A stretch of 64,000 nt of DNA from Enoplolaimus lenunculus. Its lineage: Eukaryota; Nematoda; Enoplea; Enoplida; Thoracostomopsidae. Positions 60,004-64,000 of the stretch are shown here, one piece after another. The position numbers and the translations under genes are program-made. Under the pieces are notes generated by a model, which saw only the letters and a program-made list of their open reading frames with translations, did no database searches and had not been told where the DNA came from. Every line of letters begins with the position of its first letter. Positions within the stretch are counted from its first letter, which is position 1. The stretch lies in contig JASANG010002669.1 of assembly GCA_030248215.1 (NCBI GenBank), forward strand, positions 82,501 through 146,500, in the 5' to 3' direction.

Positions 60004-62908
60004 ATGGCATCCACGCTTTCCGGTGCTGATGGGGTAAGTCAGTTACGCAGCTATAAGTGCGTGAACTCGCTTAAAGAATTGGAGGATGGATTATCGAAAC
60101 AAATGGATAATAATAGCTCCTGCGGGAATCGTTCAGCATTGCATAATCAGTATGTGTCGTGGCGAAGTCACGATCGGAATGGGACGATTTTAGATTGTCG
60201 AGGTACGTCCAAGAAGCATAATATCGACGATTTCGCAAAAAACGAGCGATCTTCATGCATAGCAGACACCGCAATCTTTTCCCGTTCTGCTTGTGCTGTT
60301 GAATCGAATTTTGGTAAAGATGGAAAAGACAAAAGTCAAACGGGTGTCTTTGGTAATGGCGGTTCAAACAGCAATCATGCAGCCAAAATGGAATATGTGG
60401 TGAAAAGTTGTTGCCTCCACGACGGACGTCCCTTGGATGCTTTTAGTGGTAAAAATAAAGATAGCTTTGAACATTCTACAAGCGGTGTTTTAAAGAGTGG
60501 TGAACGAGGTGCTTTTACGGTTTCAACTAGCAAAAAGGTGGTGGCTCTGAGTCCAAAAGATTTCTTCGATGCTACACGTGCGCGCCAAACTGCACTGTCG
60601 GCGGTTCGGGTCGCTAACCATGAAGTCAGCGTGCCGAATGAAAACCAAAACGGGAGTGTTCAAACTGAGCACAAGAAAAATGACAATATACTTACCAGCG
60701 TAGCACGGGATCACCAGAAATCGAACGGTGACCACGTGCAGTCCTCCCAAGCGAAAGAAGTGTCACAGGAACAGTCTTGCAGCGGCGACGAAAAGGAAAA
60801 AGACAAAGTAGTAGAAGACGTCGAGCTGAAGCTAAAGACGTTGTCTATATCAGCGAAAAGTGAATTAAAAACAATGGAGCCGGATGCTGACGGCGAAAAG
60901 CTGTGCGATATTGGTCTTATTAGCCGTGGTCCAATATTTGCAAGTCAATCGAAAGTGCACGAAAAAATTAATGCTCCATATGGAATAGTAAGCGCAGATG
61001 GTGTTCGACAGTATCAACAGGGAGGTAGAAATATTACTGACAAAAGCAAAACTAGTGGATTGAACGGAGCGCGAATGGGAGTGTATCATGGACAACAGGT
61101 AGTTACAGGTGTTTCTGTGACACCTGCCCAGTATTTTTCGCGACAAGCAGCTGTACAGAAACAACGTGTCAATCAAGTGTGCGCGTTTGACCACTCAACG
61201 CCTACTGTTGGTGAAACAAGCAAACAGCAGTGTGTCCCACAGCAACATCTGGTAGCAGAGTTTAACCATCCGTCTACTCACGCAGTTGCACCTACTCCAA
61301 GTGCGGGTTACTCTGGCTGTTTTAATGGATATGAATTAAGACAGGTACAACAGAATGGACTCATGAACTTAAATCGCATCGGTGATAATTACCAGCAAGT
61401 CGCAGACAATCATAATAACAATGGGGCAGCTGGCGTAATGGTGGAACAGAACCGGTGTGGGGGTGACAACCAACAGCATGTGTTTAATCAGCAGCAGTAT
61501 GAGGGTATAAACGAACAATTTAATGAACGAGAACAGTTGGAACAGCAAGGTATGATTTGGTCCCCCAGAGTGGCACCCAGTCCGCCTGATGTGTATAGTC
61601 CATCCTCAAATCAAGGCGATGATAATCAAGTAGAAGGCGAGGTTGAGCATCAAAATTTAGCTGTTCCGCATGTTTTTGATAACGTAACACCTCAAATGCA
61701 ATTAGCGCAACAGGAACAGATAGAACCACCAGTAGCATATGCCAATCAGCGCTTGCAATCCGGATTGGCAAACAACCGTAATTGTTCGATTAATGACAAT
61801 GGTTTAAATTCTGGCAATGTAATTAATGGCCAGGCACAACCTGAGCATTACCTGTTCAGTAATAACACCTCAGCCGTGTATAACGGTAATCGAATGCAGT
61901 TAGCAGTTGTTGAGAGTGTTGCCAACGATTTAGGACAACCATTGGGTAAAATTGCGAACCAGAAACAAAAGTTGATTTCGGAGGAGCAGTGCAATTCGCA
62001 ACGGAACCAGCAACTCGAGAAAGGCAATTCGGTGGAAATGGAATCGAAATCAGAGCCGCCTAAGTTAGACCATAAACAAGTGTTGGCTGAACGAAACGAT
62101 TTAGAGTTGCCAGAAGATTTGAGTGATTTCATACTTGCATACTCAAGTCTTGATGCGAATGCTGATAACGGTGTTGGCGGTTGGACCAGTGAAAATTGCA
62201 ATACTACGTCAACTAATGGCAACAAAAATTATGGCACGGAAATCAAACTGAGCGATTCGGCAAAAGTCAACCGGGCTGAAGAAAAGACTGGCATGATATC
62301 GACAGCGTCACCGTTGTCAACTTTGGAAAACTTCGAAAATAGCAAACGTGTTGAGTCAAGAAGTAAATACAGCAATGTCGAATGTAGTTATCTACACGAT
62401 TCAGAGATGTTGTCGCCGCCAAGCTATATATCATCACCGCAACAGATTGAAAACTCTGGCATCTGTCGCCGCAGCATGGGTGATATTGCGGAATCCTCAC
62501 CATCTCTAAATTCAACTGCATCTTCTTGTTTTGGTGAGCAAAATGGAGGTGTCAATGGGGAAATAATCACTGGAACAGAGCCAGCAGTTGTTGTACGGTG
62601 TCGGTCTGGTAGCGGCAGTGCATATGATTCAAGCGGTGACTCAAGCGTCGATTATAGACATCGCCATGAAGACAGCAGCGGTGGAAATTACTCTGGAAGC
62701 GAATCTTCTCCGCAAAATCTTCGAGTACCTGCAATCAATGGTAAAAGATGCGTCTCTGATAACAATTTTGGTTCAGTGGTAGACGAAGTAGTCGCGCAGC
62801 AACAGGATTACGTGGAGAAGAATTGCAATGGTATTCGACCCTGTGCTGGTGTCAATGGCGATGCGAAACACGGTTCTGACAGTCTCAGAAATAGCGGATT
62901 AGTTTTAG
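60004..62908 (+). CDS. I-kappa-B-like exon A (Gln/Asn/Ser-rich)
   Basis: Single open frame of 968 codons plus one base, donor GTTAGT. If not spliced, a stop follows at 62911-62913. Gln-rich runs peak at residues 380-560, and a Ser/Gly-rich acidic segment with YDSSGDSSVDY lies near residues 875-890. No canonical DSGxxS degron. Confidence 0.85.
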
Positions 62909-63683
62909 GTTAGTATTGTTCATGGTGCAACCGGAATTCTGATTCCGATTAGAATTCCGATTCAAAACGAGTTTCGATTATGATTCCGGTTGCACAATCG
63001 ATCGGAATTTTGCAATTTTAATTTGAATCGTACTTGTTGTGATACGTTGCACAAAAATTCTATATTATCTATCTATTAAATTGCTGTTGATGATTAACTT
63101 ATCAAGAATTTATTGTAATTTAGCTTTACAGAACCGAAAATTATCGCCAATTGGTTCATGCGACCCTTTTAAGAATCGTTGCCAGTAAACAGACACCCTA
63201 AGTCAGCATTATATTTGTAAATACAAATTATCCGTACAGTCACAACACACCTTTTCAAACTTTGAATGTTTATATTTTCAAAAAGTTTCGGTGTCGATAA
63301 AACTGCTTTAGGGTTTTTAGGTTTTGTTTGTGGATAAGAGTACAGATGAAAACAACCAAATGTTTTCCGATAAATCGAACGGTTTGCCGTACGGATTTAG
63401 AATTGCTGTATGTATTCAGTAAATTCGAATAATTTTAAACATTTTTCGTCTAGTTTGGCACTTTTTCATTGTTTAAATTTAGTCATTCACACTTATTGTC
63501 ATTTACGTACGTACGTAATCTTACGTAATTTTGACTTTTAGGTGATGAATATCGACCACACCGTGATGCGCTTCGTGCTCTGATTCCTGAGAAAAAACGA
63601 GACCAAGGATGGGTTTGGGCAGCAAAATGCTGGCATGTAGCTCCCCAGGCAGTTTGCTATTTGAGAGATGCTGATGGAGATAC
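60004..63683 (+). CDS. nuclear I-kappa-B (NFKI-1 / I-kappa-B-zeta-like) gene, 5' part
   Basis: Two exons, 60004-62908 and 63542-63683, phase 1 junction. The second exon ends in phase 2 at GTAAGT and the gene runs off the window. About 1016 residues are visible. I chose ATG 60004 (MASTLSGADG); the frame is open further upstream. Residues 1-968 are low-complexity, rich in Gln, Asn and Ser, with no domain. A short hydrophobic/acidic motif (LPEDLSDFILAYSS, residues 702-715) stands out. Exon 2 ends CYLRDADGDT, which in I-kappa-B-zeta, Bcl-3 and I-kappa-B-alpha is followed by the LHxA of ankyrin repeat 1. A long disordered N-terminus before the ankyrin repeats fits the nuclear, transcription-modulating class. 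In C. elegans the relative NFKI-1 acts in IL-17 signalling. Alternative: another ankyrin protein. Confidence 0.7.
62909..63541 (+). other. intron of the I-kappa-B-like gene
   Basis: GTTAGT...TTTTGACTTTTAG. Begins with a small palindromic GGAATTCTGATTCCGATTAG patch (62930-63000); the rest is AT-rich. Confidence 0.7.
63542..63683 (+). CDS. I-kappa-B-like exon B (start of ankyrin region)
   Basis: 142 nt. Encodes DEYRPHRDALRALIPEKKRD, then QGWVWAAKCWHVAPQAVCYL and RDADGDT. Good sites at both ends. Confidence 0.8.
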
Positions 63684-64000
63684 GTAAGTGTATCGTGTGT
63701 TTATCGACTATTATAGAGGTGTTCTGGTTGTCAATTTGTTCTGTCTCGCATTTAGGTGTGAAAAAAATTTTAGATCGAAATTTGACATTTCCGACGCAAA
63801 CGTAGTTAGAATGTTCGTACGTATATTTGCAGGGCAAAACATTTTTGTTGCAATACTCAAATTTAAAGGAAATGAAAATAATACAAAATCTGGTGACCGT
63901 ATTCGAAAATGGAGATGAATAGTAATTATATATGTATGTCGAACTGTTATAACTTTCTGAAAGTTGCAACGACGATTTTTCTTTACATCTGGCTTGGGGT
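63684..64000 (+). other. start of the next intron
   Basis: AT-rich. No acceptor with an LHxA-type continuation before the window ends. Confidence 0.6.

Overview
This is eukaryotic, almost certainly nematode, DNA. The whole window is scattered with the hexamer TTAGGC/GCCTAA, the telomere repeat of nematodes such as Caenorhabditis and Ascaris. Genes have kilobase-long, transposon-filled introns. No spliced leader or rRNA is present to fix the species; an enoplean or mermithid-like worm with a repeat-rich genome is only a guess.

Four genes can be read. Three lie head to tail on the minus strand and form a tandem family of secreted MAM-domain proteins: gene C (16192 to 11275, 5 exons, about 228 aa, one MAM), gene B (33792 to 21409, 9 exons, about 492 aa, two MAMs and a Pro/Tyr-rich tail) and gene A (44847 to 36752, 10 exons, about 402 aa, two MAMs). 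I assembled them by hand from GT/AG sites. Every exon junction keeps frame, and exon order and intron phases (1,1,1,2,0 then 1,1,1,0) agree between paralogues. The fourth gene (from 60004, plus strand, running off the right end) has a 968-codon Gln/Asn/Ser-rich exon and then an exon ending in the typical start of the first ankyrin repeat of an I-kappa-B protein. It most resembles the nuclear I-kappa-B-zeta/NFKI-1 type.

Layout: 1-11 kb holds a possible retrotransposon 3' end at 1-173, a (TA)n run and many small elements. 11.3-16.2 kb is gene C. 21.4-33.8 kb is gene B, with a 1.8-kb 36-bp minisatellite and a 21-bp minisatellite in two of its introns. 36.8-44.8 kb is gene A, with a tRNA-Thr-like sequence in an intron. 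45-59 kb has no gene I can defend and is packed with palindromic elements. 60-64 kb is the I-kappa-B-like gene.

The most unusual content is a superfamily of short non-autonomous elements, called TelM here. All start and end with GGCC(C/A)ATGT inverted repeats and carry a TTAGGC telomere array at the same internal place. I count about 27 complete or partial copies in three subfamilies. A fourth, unrelated foldback family also carries telomere hexamers, and one nearly pure array of about 190 bp stands alone in a gene B intron. At least eight other inverted-repeat families are named below by their termini. All names of families and genes A, B and C are local labels.
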